A stretch of DNA of 64,000 bases from Glandiceps talaboti. Lineage: Eukaryota; Hemichordata; Enteropneusta; Spengelidae. The DNA is taken from positions 12,848,925-12,912,924 of the forward strand of contig NC_135567.1 of NCBI RefSeq assembly GCF_964340395.1, given 5' to 3'. The notes under the pieces were generated by a model. It worked only from the letters and a program-made list of their open reading frames with translations, ran no database searches and was not told the DNA's origin. The first letter of the stretch is position 1, and the number at the start of each line of letters is the position of its first letter. This document shows, piece by piece, positions 49,081 through 61,469 of this stretch. The position numbers and the translations under genes were made by a program.

Positions 49081-50137
49081 ACCCGTACCAAAGAAAACTA
49101 ATCCAATATTACATAATTGCGTCAGCTGTCACCAGTGTGTAAAATATAAGGAAGGAGAGACAGGACACACACCGAGAAAACCAATGATCCACTATATACG
49201 CTGATTATTAGTTTGAAAATTCGTTAAGAATATATCTGCAAGGCTAAGTGACTGTAATAACAAGAGAAGTCGGCAAAGACGATTTTCTTGACGTTTGTAC
49301 AATACATATACCCTGAACAACTAGGTATCGTCCAACCTTTCCCAGTACAATATGCAAATTGAAGGGGTCAAGTGGTCTTTTATTTCTCTGGCGTTAGTTG
49401 AGTGGCCGTTATTGGCTCAACTGTAAGTCCAGTGCCTAATGTTAGATGTGCCGTTGGTCCAGCAGTTGTTGATTTTGGCTTTTCTGTTGTTCCATTGGTT
49501 GATGATGAACAATTTCTTCATGTTTCCTGTGTTGTTGGAACGTTATTTTGTTTCGTCTGTGTAGCTTTCCCGGTATAAAATAAAATAAAAAGGACAAGTC
49601 TATAATAATATTGTGTGTAGATTTAAAAAAAATAAAATCACGTCTTTAACCAACTGAAAAAAACAACATGTTTTAAAAGGTAATCAGACGATACCATTAA
49701 TATGAATTTCTGTAAGAAAGAAGAAAGGCACATGATTGAATCAATTCCCAACTATTTATTTTTAATTCATCATGTATATAACACTGAATATTTTATAATT
49801 AAATGTGCAGTTTCAAAACCGACATTTCAACATACATAATTGCAACATGTATTTAAATTATAGTGGAGATACAAGTTTGAGATTAGAAAGAGATACTACA
49901 CGACTATATCTGTGCAATAGGATATAGGTCCTGATAAATGTTCAACATTTGTTCTATTAAGTTGGATATTAATTTTAACTACTCTAAAACTAACATTCAC
50001 GTCACATTTAAATTGACGTTTCATCAGGAAGTAATTGATACGTTTCCCTGATCACAAGAATAACACGTTTAGTTTAATGTAATACCATCGACAGCAGCTT
50101 TATTTCTTCATTTTGTTATGTTCTCTTGTCTTTGTAG

Positions 50138-50197
50138 GGAACACACCAACGCCAACGCCAACGCCAACGCCAACACCAACCCCAACACCAACCGGAG
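50138..50197 (+). CDS. Asn-Thr-Pro linker exon N2
   Basis: A 60 bp phase 1-1 exon with the same borders as N1, two codons longer (one extra T-P pair). Confidence 0.75.
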
Positions 50198-51670
50198 GTA
50201 AGTTTGACAGGAGGATTGTTTCCACAACATTTGTAACGATATCATAATGGGTAATGTCTTTTTGTTATTAGTCCCCAATGGTGAAGCAGGAGGGAGGGGG
50301 GTAGCATGTTGGGTCCTGTGTGTCCGTTCGTCCGTCAATCCATCCATCAATCTCCAACTCTATCTCAAAAAAGCACAGGCCAATTTCAACCAAACTTTCA
50401 GTAAAAATCATACGCACATCAATTGTTGTTTGATATATGCAAATTTGACCAAATGGCGGCCATATTTGTAGTTGAAAATCGATATTTACTGCTTAATTCA
50501 ACAACTGTAACAAAGACACTCCATTCGAAAGGTTGTAAGCATATGTACCTACATTTAATGGCTGAATTCAAACAACACTGGTAATAATGGTAGTGACAGG
50601 GGTCAGCATATGTCATACCCGTCCCAAAGAAAACTAATCCAATATTACATAATTGCGTCAGCTGTCACCAGTGTATAAAATATAAGGAAGGAGAGACAGG
50701 ACACACACCGAGAAAACCAATGATCCACTATATACGCTGATTATTAGTTTGAAAATTCGTTAAGAATATATCTGCAAGGCTAAGTGACTGTAATAACAAG
50801 AGAAGTCGGCAAAGACGATTTTCTTGACGTTTGTACAATACATATACCCTGAACAACTAGGTATCGTCCAACCTTTCCCAGTACAATATGCAAATTGAAG
50901 GGGTCAAGTGGTCTTTTATTTCTCTGGCGTTAGTTGAGTGGCCGTTATTGGCTCAACTGTAAGTCCAGTGCCTAATGTTAGATGTGCCGTTGGTCCAGCA
51001 GTTGTTGATTTTGGCTTTTCTGTTGTTCCATTGGTTGATGATGAACAATTTCTTCATGTTTCCTGTGTTGTTGGAACGTTATTTTGTTTCGTCTGTGTAG
51101 CTTTCCCGGTATAAAATAAAATAAAAAGGACAAGTCTATAATAATATTGTGTGTAGATTTAAAAAAAATAAAATCACGTCTTTAACCAACTGAAAAAAAC
51201 AACATGTTTTAAAAGGTAATCAGACGATACCATTAATATGAATTTCTGTAAGAAAGAAGAAAGGCACATGATTGAATCAATTCCCAACTATTTATTTTTA
51301 ATTCATCATGTATATAACACTGAATATTTTATAATCAAATGTGCAGTTTCAAAACCGACATTTCAACATACATAATTGCAACATGTATTTAAATTATAGT
51401 GGAGATACAAGTTTGAGATTAGAAAGAGATACTAAACGACTATATCTGTGCAATAGGATATAGGTCCTGATGAATGTTCAACATTTGTTCTATTAAGTTG
51501 GATATTAATTTTAACTACTCTAAAACTGACATTCACACATTTAAATTGACGTTTCATCAGGAAGTAATTGATACGTTTCCCTGATCACAAGAATAACACG
51601 TTTAGTTTAATGTAATACCATCGACAGCAGCTTCATTTCTTCATTTTGTTATGTTCTCTTGTCTTTGTAG

Positions 51671-51724
51671 GGAACACACCAACGCCAACACCAACGCCAA
51701 CACCAACCCCAACACCAACCGGAG
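51671..51724 (+). CDS. Asn-Thr-Pro linker exon N3
   Basis: A 54 bp phase 1-1 exon with the same borders as N1. Confidence 0.75.
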
Positions 51725-53195
51725 GTAAGTTTGACAGGAGGATTGTTTCCACAACATTTGTAACGATATCATAATGGGTAATGTCTTTTTGTTATTAGTC
51801 CCCAATGGTGAAGCCGGAGGGGGGAGGTAGCACGTTGGGTCCTGTGTGTCCGTTCGTCCGTCAATCCATCCATCAATCTCCACCTCTATCTCAAAAAAGC
51901 ACAGGCCAATTTCAACCAAACTTTTAGTAAAAATCATACGCACATCAATTGTTGTTTGATATATGCAAATTTGACCAAATGGCGGCCATATTTGTAGTTG
52001 AAAATCGATATTTACTGCTTAATTCATCAACTGTAACAAAGACACTCCATTCGAAAGGTTGTAAGCATATGTACCTACATTTAATGGCTGAATTCAAACA
52101 ACACTGGTAATAATGGTAGTGACAGGGGTCAGCATAAGTCATACCCGTACCAAAGAAAACTAATCCAATATTACATAATTGCGTCAGCTGTCACCAGTGT
52201 GTAAAATATAAGGAAGGAGAGACAGGACACAAACCGAGAAAACCAATGATCCACTATATACGCTGATTATTAGTTTGAAAATTCGTTAAGAATGTATCTG
52301 CAAGACTAAGTGACTGTAATAACAAGAGAAGTCGGCAAAGACGATTTTCTTGACGTTTGTACAATACATATACCCTGAACAACTAGGTATCGTCCAACCT
52401 TTCCCAGTACAATATGCAAATTGAAGGGGTCCAGTGGTCTTTTTTGTCTCTGGCGTTGGTTGAGTGGCTGTTATTGGCTCAACTGTAAGTCCAGTGCCTA
52501 ATGTTAGATGTGCCGTTGGTCCAGCAGTGGTTGATTTTGGTTTTTCTGTTGTTCCATTGGTTGATGATGATCAATTTCTTCATGTTTCCTGTGTTGTTGG
52601 AACATTATTTTGTTTCGACTGTGTAGCTTTCCCGGTATAAAAAAAAATAAAAAGGACAAGTCTATAATAATATTGTGTGTAGATTAAAAAAACAAAAAAA
52701 CACGTCTTTACCCAACTGAAAAAACAACATTTTTTAAAAGGTAATCAGACGATACCATTAATATGAATTTCTGTAAGAAAGAAGAAAGGCACATGATTGA
52801 ATCAATTCCCAACTATTTATTTTTAATTCATCATGTATATAACACTGAATATTTTATAATTAAATGTGCAGTTTCAAAACCGACATTTCAACATACATAA
52901 TTGCAACATGTATTTAAATTATAGTGGAGATACAAGTTTGAGATTAGAAAGAGATACTACACGACTATATCTGTGCAATAGGATATAGGTCCTGATGAAT
53001 GTTCAACATTTGTTCTATTAAGTTGGATATTAAGCTTAACTACTCTAAAACTGACATTCACACATTTAAATTGCCGTTTCATCAGGAAGTAATTGATACG
53101 TTTCCCTGATCACAAGAATAACACGTTTAGTTTAATGTAATACCATCGACAGCAGCTTTATTTCTTCATTTTGTTATGTTCTCTTGTCTTTGTAG

Positions 53196-53255
53196 GGAAC
53201 ACACCAACGCCAACGCCAACGCCAACGCCAACACCAACCCCAACACCAACCGGAG
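53196..53255 (+). CDS. Asn-Thr-Pro linker exon N4
   Basis: A 60 bp phase 1-1 exon, the counterpart of N2 exactly 3058 bp downstream. Confidence 0.75.
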
Positions 53256-54728
53256 GTAAGTTTGACAGGAGGATTGTTTCCACAACATTTGTAACGATAT
53301 CATAATGGGTAATGTCTTTTTGTTATTAGTCCCCAATGGTGAAGCAGGAGGGAGGGGGGTAGCATGTTGGGTCCTGTGTGTCCGTTCGTCCGTCAATCCA
53401 TCCATCAATCTCCAACTCTATCTCAAAAAAGCACAGGCCAATTTCAACCAAACTTTCAGTAAAAATCATACGCACATCAATTGTTGTTTGATATATGCAA
53501 ATTTGACCAAATGGCGGCCATATTTGTAGTTGAAAATCGATATTTACTGCTTAATTCAACAACTGTAACAAAGACACTCCATTCGAAAGGTTGTAAGCAT
53601 ATGTACCTACATTTAATGGCTGAATTCAAACAACACTGGTAATAATGGTAGTGACAGGGGTCAGCATATGTCATACCCGTCCCAAAGAAAACTAATCCAA
53701 TATTACATAATTGCGTCAGCTGTCACCAGTGTATAAAATATAAGGAAGGAGAGACAGGACACACACCGAGAAAACCAATGATCCACTATATACGCTGATT
53801 ATTAGTTTGAAAATTCGTTAAGAATATATCTGCAAGGCTAAGTGACTGTAATAACAAGAGAAGTCGGCAAAGACGATTTTCTTGACGTTTGTACAATACA
53901 TATACCCTGAACAACTAGGTATCGTCCAACCTTTCCCAGTACAATATGCAAATTGAAGGGGTCAAGTGGTCTTTTATTTCTCTGGCGTTAGTTGAGTGGC
54001 CGTTATTGGCTCAACTGTAAGTCCAGTGCCTAATGTTAGATGTGCCGTTGGTCCAGCAGTTGTTGATTTTGGCTTTTCTGTTGTTCCATTGGTTGATGAT
54101 GAACAATTTCTTCATGTTTCCTGTGTTGTTGGAACGTTATTTTGTTTCGTCTGTGTAGCTTTCCCGGTATAAAATAAAATAAAAAGGACAAGTCTATAAT
54201 AATATTGTGTGTAGATTTAAAAAAAATAAAATCACGTCTTTAACCAACTGAAAAAAACAACATGTTTTAAAAGGTAATCAGACGATACCATTAATATGAA
54301 TTTCTGTAAGAAAGAAGAAAGGCACATGATTGAATCAATTCCCAACTATTTATTTTTAATTCATCATGTATATAACACTGAATATTTTATAATCAAATGT
54401 GCAGTTTCAAAACCGACATTTCAACATACATAATTGCAACATGTATTTAAATTATAGTGGAGATACAAGTTTGAGATTAGAAAGAGATACTAAACGACTA
54501 TATCTGTGCAATAGGATATAGGTCCTGATGAATGTTCAACATTTGTTCTATTAAGTTGGATATTAATTTTAACTACTCTAAAACTGACATTCACACATTT
54601 AAATTGACGTTTCATCAGGAAGTAATTGATACGTTTCCCTGATCACAAGAATAACACGTTTAGTTTAATGTAATACCATCGACAGCAGCTTCATTTCTTC
54701 ATTTTGTTATGTTCTCTTGTCTTTGTAG

Positions 54729-54782
54729 GGAACACACCAACGCCAACACCAACGCCAACACCAACCCCAACACCAACCGGAG
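54729..54782 (+). CDS. Asn-Thr-Pro linker exon N5
   Basis: A 54 bp phase 1-1 exon, the counterpart of N3 exactly 3058 bp downstream. Confidence 0.75.
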
Positions 54783-56253
54783 GTAAGTTTGACAGGAGGA
54801 TTGTTTCCACAACATTTGTAACGATATCATAATGGGTAATGTCTTTTTGTTATTAGTCCCCAATGGTGAAGCCGGAGGGGGGAGGTAGCACGTTGGGTCC
54901 TGTGTGTCCGTTCGTCCGTCAATCCATCCATCAATCTCCACCTCTATCTCAAAAAAGCACAGGCCAATTTCAACCAAACTTTTAGTAAAAATCATACGCA
55001 CATCAATTGTTGTTTGATATATGCAAATTTGACCAAATGGCGGCCATATTTGTAGTTGAAAATCGATATTTACTGCTTAATTCATCAACTGTAACAAAGA
55101 CACTCCATTCGAAAGGTTGTAAGCATATGTACCTACATTTAATGGCTGAATTCAAACAACACTGGTAATAATGGTAGTGACAGGGGTCAGCATAAGTCAT
55201 ACCCGTACCAAAGAAAACTAATCCAATATTACATAATTGCGTCAGCTGTCACCAGTGTGTAAAATATAAGGAAGGAGAGACAGGACACAAACCGAGAAAA
55301 CCAATGATCCACTATATACGCTGATTATTAGTTTGAAAATTCGTTAAGAATGTATCTGCAAGACTAAGTGACTGTAATAACAAGAGAAGTCGGCAAAGAC
55401 GATTTTCTTGACGTTTGTACAATACATATACCCTGAACAACTAGGTATCGTCCAACCTTTCCCAGTACAATATGCAAATTGAAGGGGTCCAGTGGTCTTT
55501 TTTGTCTCTGGCGTTGGTTGAGTGGCTGTTATTGGCTCAACTGTAAGTCCAGTGCCTAATGTTAGATGTGCCGTTGGTCCAGCAGTGGTTGATTTTGGTT
55601 TTTCTGTTGTTCCATTGGTTGATGATGATCAATTTCTTCATGTTTCCTGTGTTGTTGGAACATTATTTTGTTTCGACTGTGTAGCTTTCCCGGTATAAAA
55701 AAAAATAAAAAGGACAAGTCTATAATAATATTGTGTGTAGATTAAAAAAACAAAAAAACACGTCTTTACCCAACTGAAAAAACAACATTTTTTAAAAGGT
55801 AATCAGACGATACCATTAATATGAATTTCTGTAAGAAAGAAGAAAGGCACATGATTGAATCAATTCCCAACTATTTATTTTTAATTCATCATGTATATAA
55901 CACTGAATATTTTATAATTAAATGTGCAGTTTCAAAACCGACATTTCAACATACATAATTGCAACATGTATTTAAATTATAGTGGAGATACAAGTTTGAG
56001 ATTAGAAAGAGATACTACACGACTATATCTGTGCAATAGGATATAGGTCCTGATGAATGTTCAACATTTGTTCTATTAAGTTGGATATTAAGCTTAACTA
56101 CTCTAAAACTGACATTCACACATTTAAATTGCCGTTTCATCAGGAAGTAATTGATACGTTTCCCTGATCACAAGAATAACACGTTTAGTTTAATGTAATA
56201 CCATCGACAGCAGCTTCATTTCTTCATTTTGTTATGTTCTCTTGTCTTTGTAG

Positions 56254-56301
56254 GGAACACACCAACGCCAACACCAACATCAACCCCAACACCAACCGGA
56301 G
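56254..56301 (+). CDS. Asn-Thr-Pro linker exon N6
   Basis: A 48 bp phase 1-1 exon with a T-S-T-P variant in the middle (ACATCAACC). Its intron diverges after ~56690, ending the first linker array. Confidence 0.75.
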
Positions 56302-56689
56302 GTAAGTTTGACAGGAGGATTTTTTTCACAACATTTGTAACGATATCATAATGGGTAATGTCTTTTTGTTATTAGTTCCCAATGGTGAAGCGGGAGGGGG
56401 GGGTAGCACGTTGGGTCCTGTGTGTCCGTTCGTCCGTCAATCCATCCATCCATCCATCAATCTCCACCTCTATCTCAAAAACGCACAGGCCAATTTCAAC
56501 CAAACTTTCAGGAAAAATCATACGCACATCAATTGTTGTTTGATATATGCAAATTTGACCAAATGGCAGCCATATTTGAAGTTGAAAATCTATATTTACT
56601 GCTCCATTCGAAAGGTTGTAAGCACATGTACCTACATTCAATGGCTGAATTCAAACAAAACTGGTAATACTGGTAGTGACAGGGGTCAG

Positions 56690-57657
56690 CATATGTCATT
56701 TTCCTCTATGGTATTAACACTAATGACCAAATGGTAGCTGTTTTATTGTACAGATAAGAGTATGGCAAATACGTTTATTCGCCCCCCAATGAGTCCATTT
56801 ATTATTATTGTATTCTGGTCATCTTGCTGGACCCTAGCTAATCAATACAACTTCAATGCGTAAGAAAATGACTGGTTTTGGCATACTAACACTCATTGTT
56901 GTCAATACACACAGAACATCATCAGTTCAGTTATATTACTATGTACTCTACCCGTAATAACACAGCAGTTTACACAGCTTATTAATGACTTCAAAGTTCA
57001 ATTCTTACAAAAGACATCTTTTGAATGTTTTTAAATCTCTGCCCATGAAACATAAACTATATACTAAATAACATCTCTGGTGGCGTTGGACAGTGCCAGG
57101 ACCATTAAAACGTATTATGAAATTGGTTTGCTAGAAAATAGTTTTCCATATGCTGGTTGCTTTCTCAATTGATGCTAATAGCAGTTTCTTATTGATGACA
57201 CTGTTTATATATATGACAAAGTCATAGTTTTCGTTATATCTTGTGATGTATTATATTGGTTTGCACACAAACATGGACATTTTTATGTTGCTTTAGATAA
57301 AAATGAAACCTCGCATGACTGCTAACACTAACGTAATTACGTCACTAATTTAATACCTTGTGACATCAATAGAGAATGTATTAATGTTAAAGCAATGTAC
57401 AAAGTAACACTACTGCTGACAACTACTTTACAACCTCATACGTTGTCCTTGTGTAACTTTGTTTTTCTTGTTTAGGGTGGGAGTGGCTGGCATATAAATG
57501 TTAGCCTTATTTTGATAAGTAGTAAAATCAAACAAAGTTGAGATATACATGTAATTATATGTATAACGGAAAAAATGAAATTGCGAAATCAGCTATCTGA
57601 AAGCTTACATTACAATACTTAATAATACACTAGTGTATCATCATGTGTTGGTTGCAG
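56690..57657 (+). repeat. Third diverged copy of the host intron module
   Basis: Bases 56900-57110 resemble type A introns and 38160-38460. Bases 57190-57657 resemble 38640-39008, 44641-45043 and 46255-46677 and again end in TTGGTTGCAG. Confidence 0.65.
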
Positions 57658-57674
57658 AAAGCACTATTTCAGAT

Positions 57675-57705
<31 letters not shown>

Positions 57706-57710
57706 GACTC
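57658..57710 (+). pseudogene. Broken Thr-rich linker exon, second copy
   Basis: After TTGGTTGCAG the phase 1 frame reads E-S-T-I-S-D then nine Thr from (ACA)n, then R-L-K-F-I and a stop. There is no donor. It is broken by LINE sequence at the same CAAGACTCAAG joint as the copy at 39009, so the break pre-dates duplication of the block. Confidence 0.6.
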
Positions 57711-58235
57711 AAGTTTATCTGACGTTTTTGCTAACTTTTTTCATTCGAAAATTGTGAAATTACTGGAACATTTACCATTTGTTACACCTTCCTATATTCC
57801 AAATGCAAATCATTATTTTCATTTCTTTACACCTATTACAATTGGTTTTGTGTCAAATCTCATGTAGCACCTTGTCACCAAAGACCCGTTCAGCTGATCC
57901 TAATCCAACCACATTGCTAAAAAAATGTAGTGAACAGGTTGCTCCAGCTGTTTGTCAAATTATCAACAAATCTGTAAGTTACGGTGAATTTCCAATGTCT
58001 TGCAAATCTGCTATAGTTCGGCATTAGCTTAAAAAAGCTAACTTAGACCAAAAACATTCTGAAAAATTATCGCCCGGTGTTAAATCTTCCCTTTCTGTCT
58101 AAGCTCTTAGAGCGTATTGTTTTCAGTTAATTAAATACATATCTATGTGATCATAATTTGTTTGCAAAATATCAGGCCGCATACCGCGCGGATTTCAGCA
58201 CAGAAACAGCTCTCCTTAGAATTCAAAGTGGTAAG
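57708..58235 (+). pseudogene. CR1/L2-type LINE ORF2 fragment
   Basis: Reading through frameshifts: V-F-A-N-F-F-H-S-K-I near 57725, L-L-K-K-C-S-E-Q-V-A-P-A-V-C-Q-I-I-N-K near 57915-57970, G-E-F-P-M-S near 57985, and remains of the S-A-Y-R-A-G-F-S-T-E-T-A region near 58170-58210. The fragment ends about 55 bp before the lysozyme exon. Confidence 0.8.
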
Positions 58236-58292
58236 AGTAAGCATATTTCATGAAGTCAGCCTAGACTACTCTCTACTTTGTATCTTCTACAG

Positions 58293-58691
58293 TGTGTAAT
58301 GATATACCACATGATTGCTTGGAGTGTATATGTATCGTTGCAAGCGGCTGTCGTATGCCGAATAATGCTGGTAATCCATTGGGATATGAACACTGTACTT
58401 TTGAAAGTGGCAGTTATTCATGTGGACCTTATCAAATCAAAGAGCCATATTGGGATGATGCCAAACTGTATGGAGGAAATCTGATGGGAGATTGGCTGAT
58501 ATGTACCAAGAACTGGGAATGCTCCGAGGACACTGTCCATTGCTATATGACGCTCTACGCGACTGAGAGTCGTCTTGGTCATTCACCAACATGTGAGGAC
58601 TATGCTCGTATCCACAGCGGAGGGCCAGACGGGCATCTGGAATCTTCTACTGATCCGTATTGGGAAAACGTTCAAGACTGTCTGACAAACG
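58293..58691 (+). CDS. i-type lysozyme (destabilase family) exon, catalytic Glu apparently lost
   Basis: A 399 bp phase 1-1 exon runs from a TTCTACAG acceptor to an AACG/GTAATA donor and codes 133 residues. Matches to invertebrate-type lysozyme include C-L-E-C-I-C at 9-14, S-G-C at 18-20, S-Y-S-C-G-P-Y-Q-I-K-E-P-Y-W at 41-54, C-S-E-D-T-V, and C-E-D-Y-A-R-I-H-S-G-G-P. I-type lysozymes cut bacterial peptidoglycan, and some have isopeptidase or chitinase activity. The family has E-S-G-C at the catalytic Glu; here it reads A-S-G-C (A17, codon GCA at 58340). The catalytic Asp position aligns with Glu38. All the scaffold cysteines look kept, so the fold is probably intact and muramidase activity lost. 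No signal peptide or stop lies in the exon; it is one module of a larger protein. Confidence 0.85.
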
Positions 58692-58965
58692 GTAATAATA
58701 GATGATTAATACAATATACGTATTTATTGTATGATTACTTTATTGCATAATTATTTGATTACTTGCTTGCTAGCTTTGTAGATTGGTTTTTAGTAGGTAG
58801 GTAGGTAAGAATGTAAAACCAGGTAATGTCTGGTACATCATTTTTCAATAGAGAGTTCGGGGTCTGTAGGTCAAACGGTCGTTAATTGTTTGATAGATAA
58901 GCCCTTCCAACGGGCCCCGTCCGTTCGTCCATCTTTTTATATGTCTGGCTGGCTGGCTGACTGGC

Positions 58966-59001
<36 letters not shown>

Positions 59002-59573
59002 CGTTGTACGCCATTTCTCTGTGATGCAATATCGGATTCCATTCATTCTTGACACAAAGGTGAAATATCGCATTATTTTATAATGTAATCACATCTGACT
59101 GAATGACGGCTATATTATAGTATAAAGTGAACTTTGTTCCAATCACTAACTTGAACATTTTACTTGCATATTTTCGACTGTAATGAAATGCTCATAGATA
59201 TCTGATTCAATCACAGGCAAGTAAGAAATAACCCCTCTTCTCGAATGTATTTATATTTTCGTTTCGTTAGGGCACACATAGAAAACACATTATTAAGTAA
59301 CCACGTGGCAAACAGTAGGGAATGTATATCAAGACATTCCTAGTTTCGAATTCCAGTAGGATAAATATCGCTCTGTCCATGATGATACATCTTTCCGTGT
59401 CTAAAACGTAATTTTCGATGTCTAAAGTTGTGTGTTTTTTATCCTGACTTGTTTATTATCCAAGAATAACAGCTGTTCTAGTGGTATTCCAGTTATGTAA
59501 TTTTGAAAAGATTGAAGACAGAAAATCTTTAGAAGTGAATTCTTATTTGTATACTCAAATTCTAACACCAATA
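58692..59573. other. Intron with (CTGT)n tract, otherwise no feature
   Basis: A CTGG/CTGT tetranucleotide repeat covers ~58943-59001. A GTAG run lies near 58793-58807. No other frame or repeat partner is evident. Confidence 0.6.
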
Positions 59574-61320
59574 TATGATGGAAAATGTCAAGACGCTGTC
59601 AATGAACGTGTTATACAATAGGGATAAGATCACTCTATCAACCTCAAAATAACTTAGTTGTCACAAATATATAAAAGTTGCTGACCGTTAATAATAATAG
59701 ACTTAGTGTTAAATCCCATTCTATATATCATAAAGACATGAACGTTTATTCTAATGCTGTTTCGACTTCCTGGTTTTGCATGATGTTGTAGTTTTCCGAA
59801 TAGTTGGAAATTTTCCGAATAGTTGGAATTTTATAAATTATCAAAAAATATGCAACAGTCGTACCCGTCCCAAAGAAAACTAATCCGATAGTACATAATT
59901 AAGTTAGCTGTTATCAGTGTATAAAATACAGAGAAGGAGAGACACGACACAAACCGAGAAAACAAATGATCCACAGTACACGCTGATTATTAGTTTGAAA
60001 AGTCGATAAGAATATATCTGCAAGACTAGGTGAATGTAATAACTAGAGAAGTCGGCAAAGGGGATTTTTCTTGACGTTTGTACAATACATACACCCTAAA
60101 CAACTAGGTTGAGTGGTCGTTATTGGCTCAACTGTAAGTCTAGTGCTTAATGTTAGATGTGCCGTTGGTCCAGCAGTGGTTGATTTTGTTTTTTCTGTTG
60201 TTCCATTGGTTGATGATGATCAATTTCTTCACGTTTCCTGTGTTATTGGATCGTTATTTTGTTTCGTCTGTGAAGCTTTCCTGGTATAAAATAAAATGAA
60301 AAGGACAGGTCTATAATAATATTGTGTGTAGATTTAAAAAAAAAAAATCACGTCTTTAACCAACTGAAAAAAACAACATGTTTTAAAAGGTAATCAGACG
60401 ATACCATTAATATGAATTTCTGTAAGAAAGAAGAAAGGCACATGATTGAATCAATTCCCAACTATTTATTTTTAATTCATCATGTATATAACACTGAATA
60501 TTTTATAATTAAATGTGCAGTTTCAAAACCGACATTTCAACATACATAATTGCAACATGTATTTAAATTATAGTGGAGATGCAAGTTTGAGATTAGAAAG
60601 AGATACTACACGACTATATCTGTGCAATAGGATATAGGTCCTGATGAATGTTCAACATTTGTTCTATTAAGTTGGATATTAATTTTAACTACTCTAAAAC
60701 TAACATTCACGTCACATTTAAATTGACGTTTCATCAGGAAGTAATTGATACGTTTCCCTGATCACAAGAATAACACGTTTAGTTTAATGTAATACCATCG
60801 ACAGCAGCTTCATTTCTTCATTTTGTTATGTTCTCTTGTCTTTGTAGGGAACACACCAACGCCAACACCAACGCCAACGCCAACACCAACCCCAACACCA
60901 ACCGGAGGTAAGTTTGACAGGAGGATTGTTTCCACAGCATTTGTAACGATATCATAATGGGTAATGTCTTTTTGTTATTAGTCCCCAATGGTGAAGCAGG
61001 AGGGAGGGGGGTAGCACGTTGGGTCCTGTGTGTCCGTTCGTCCGTCAATCCATCCATCAATCTCCAACTCTATCTCAAAAAAGCACAGGCCAATTTCAAC
61101 CAAACTTTCAGTAAAAATCATACGCACATCAATTGTTGTTTGATATATGCAAATTTGACCAAATGGCGGCCATATTTGTAGTTGAAAATCGATATTTACT
61201 GCTTAATTCAACAACTGTAACAAAGACACTCCATTCGAAAGGTTGTAAGCATATGTACCTACATTTAATGGCTGAATTCAAACAACACTGGTAATAATGG
61301 TAGTGACAGGGGTCAGCATA
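59574..61320 (+). repeat. Segmental duplication, copy 2 (pair of 47334-49080)
   Basis: The sequence resumes the linker-array start after the lysozyme exon, with the same left edge as copy 1 and scattered substitutions. The linker array was therefore duplicated as a block around the lysozyme segment. Confidence 0.85.
60848..60907 (+). CDS. Asn-Thr-Pro linker exon N7
   Basis: A 60 bp phase 1-1 exon, TTTGTAG acceptor and GGAG/GTAAGT donor, first of the second linker array. Confidence 0.75.
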
Positions 61321-61469
61321 TGTCATACCCGTCCCAAAGAAAACTAATCCAATATTACATAATTGCGTCAGTTGTCACCAGTGTATAAAATATAAGGAAG
61401 GAGAGACAGGACACACACCGAGAAAACCAATGATCCACTATATACGCTGATTATTAGTTTGAAAATTCG

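Larger units (their letters stand above)
50040..53157 (+). repeat. Dimeric higher-order repeat copy 1 (offset 3058 bp)
   Basis: Exon starts N2, N3 and N4 recur at exactly +3058 as N4, N5 and N6. Spot checks over intron and exon show no difference inside the block. The block breaks on the left before ~50030, where GTCACATTT is present in one copy only. Confidence 0.8.
53098..56215 (+). repeat. Dimeric higher-order repeat copy 2
   Basis: It is apparently identical to the block 3058 bp upstream up to about 56215, where CTTCATTTC replaces CTTTATTTC. Identity over 3 kb of mostly intron means either a very recent event or an assembly duplication. Confidence 0.8.
47620..56690 (+). repeat. Linker-exon array 1: six ~1.53 kb units
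   Basis: Six units, each with one Asn-Thr-Pro exon and about 1.47 kb of intron, are spaced 1530, 1533, 1525, 1533 and 1525 bp. Introns also carry a simple GTCCGTTCGTCCGTCAATCC tract after the exon, and the antisense chitin-binding-like segment. Confidence 0.9.
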
